Shown: piece after piece, positions 5,671-6,384 of the stretch
How positions within the stretch are numbered: the first letter of the stretch is position 1
How the letters are laid out: each line of letters starts with the position of its first letter
NCBI GenBank assembly: GCA_024638345.1
Contig: JAHEKL010000169.1
Location: 1 to 6,384 of the forward strand
Length of the DNA stretch: 6,384 nt
Direction: 5' to 3'
From: Gammaproteobacteria bacterium
GTDB taxonomy: Bacteria; Gemmatimonadota; Gemmatimonadetes; Longimicrobiales; Gaopeijiaceae
Notes under the pieces: generated by a model
Database searches by the model: none
What the model saw: the letters and a program-made list of their open reading frames with translations, nothing else
Told to the model about the DNA's origin: nothing
Position numbers and translations under genes: made by a program

Positions 5671-6384
5671 TCAGCGCGGGACGGCGTCCACCTGCTCCAT
5701 GAGGATTCCGCGAAGCTCTTCGATCCCTTCCCCGAAACCGATCCAGTCTCCAGCCCTGAGCCGACCCTCCGCTCGCTCCAGCGCGCTCAATGCATCCTCG
5801 GCCGCGCTGCTCGTTCCCATGAGGACGCCCTCGAGATCTTCCGTGTCACGCACCATCCCCTCGACTCCGGCCGCCAATGCCGTGATCGCGCCCTCCACCG
5901 TGGGGTGCATCACGACTCGCTCCCCATCGCTCACGACGAATCGTCGGATCTCGGGGATCGCGTTGTCGTCCGCTGCGAGGAAGATCGGCTCCATGTAGAA
6001 GAGGCTGTTCTCGACGGGGACGAGATGCAGATGCCCCGTCCACACTTGGCTGCCTCCCTGGCGCCAGAGCGAAAACTGCTGGGAGATCTCCGGATCCTGC
6101 TCGATCATCGCTTCGATCTGGCTGGGTCCGCGAATCTGCTCCTCGACCGGAGCATCCCAGAGGAGTAGCTCGGGCCCGCTCTCGGGGCTCCATCGGGCAG
6201 CAAGAAAGGACGCCAGGTTCTCGCGTCCCTGGGGGACGAAGAGGGTGGAAAGCACGTACGATTCCTGCTCCTCACCCGGAAGCTTGAGCAACGCGTACTC
6301 CGGCTGGTATCGTACACCCTGGAAGCCGCCGGACGTAGTTCCTGGCAACTGGGACGTGACCAAGAACTCGCGCGCCAGGGCCCA
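5671..6384 (-). CDS. UPF0182 (COG1615) family membrane protein, C-terminal part
   Basis: The frame is open to the right edge, so the true start is outside the window; 237 C-terminal residues are present, counting from the edge. Full-length UPF0182 proteins have several N-terminal membrane helices and a large extracytoplasmic region. Their function is unknown. Family blocks visible here are FVPQGRENLASFLAAR (49-64), the run RGPSQIEAMIEQDPEISQQF (85-104) followed by SLWRQGGSQVW, and HLHLVPVENSLFYMEPIFL (118-136) followed by AADDNAIPEIRRFVVSDGERV. These match the family's R.Nm.awlaar, GP.Qiea.I.qd..is.q, LW...GS and iPi..sllYveP motifs. The last 70 residues form an acidic, helical, low-conservation tail, also usual for the family. 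A TTG at 6363 is an internal codon, not a start. It is 248 bases from sucC and probably a separate unit. Confidence 0.92.
   Translation of the reverse strand, partial: WALAREFLVTSQLPGTTSGGFQGVRYQPEYALLKLPGEEQESYVLSTLFVPQGRENLASFLAARWSPESGPELLLWDAPVEEQIRGPSQIEAMIEQDPEISQQFSLWRQGGSQVWTGHLHLVPVENSLFYMEPIFLAADDNAIPEIRRFVVSDGERVVMHPTVEGAITALAAGVEGMVRDTEDLEGVLMGTSSAAEDALSALERAEGRLRAGDWIGFGEGIEELRGILMEQVDAVPR

Noticed and set aside
5545..6168. A 207-codon plus-strand open frame starting in the UPF0182-sucC gap
   Set aside because: Most of it is antisense to the UPF0182 coding region, its translation is Arg/His/Asp-rich and without motifs, and it has no supporting context.
6361..6363. TTG at 6363 as the start of a complete 230-residue protein
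   Set aside because: The frame stays open to the window edge and the visible motifs belong to the C-terminal third of UPF0182 proteins, so this is an internal Leu codon of a truncated gene.

Overview
The window is GC-rich bacterial chromosome. Every gene I can support is on the minus strand, so transcription runs from right (6384) to left (1). The content is conserved housekeeping metabolism. I see no mobile element, CRISPR array, tRNA, rRNA or phage gene. The order sucC-sucD-(CBS protein)-ndk followed by DUF177-rpmF-plsX-fabD, with a UPF0182 protein upstream, resembles what I recall from Gemmatimonadota. That assignment is an inference from gene order and protein flavour, not a search result, and other GC-rich phyla remain possible.

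Layout in the direction of transcription: (1) 6384-5671, the C-terminal 237 residues of a UPF0182 (COG1615) membrane protein, cut by the window edge. (2) 5670-5423, the largest non-coding gap (248 bases), with a candidate sigma-70 promoter, a nested inverted repeat and a second palindrome ahead of sucC. (3) 5422-2021, an apparent energy-metabolism operon: sucC and sucD (succinyl-CoA synthetase beta and alpha, 3 bases apart), a 291-residue protein pairing a degenerate PTS-EIIA-like domain with two CBS motifs, and ndk (nucleoside diphosphate kinase). (4) 2020-1932, an 89-base gap with a good TTGACA-17-TAGTCT promoter almost touching the next start codon. (5) 1931-1, a lipid/ribosome operon: DUF177 (YceD family), rpmF (ribosomal protein L32), plsX (phosphate acyltransferase) and the first 70 codons of fabD. 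plsX and fabD overlap by four bases (GTGA).

Functional logic: SucCD makes a nucleoside triphosphate from succinyl-CoA, and Ndk equilibrates NTP pools. The protein between them carries CBS motifs of the kind that often bind adenine nucleotides, so it could sense energy charge, but this is untested. The second operon joins a translation component to the entry steps of phospholipid and fatty-acid synthesis, the widely conserved yceD-rpmF-plsX-fab arrangement. No fabH lies between plsX and fabD here.

The more interesting signals are regulatory or in domain architecture: the degenerate EIIA-CBS fusion inside the sucCD-ndk operon, the near-leaderless promoter of the DUF177 gene, and the structured regions before sucC and after sucD. 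I found no convincing undescribed multi-gene system.
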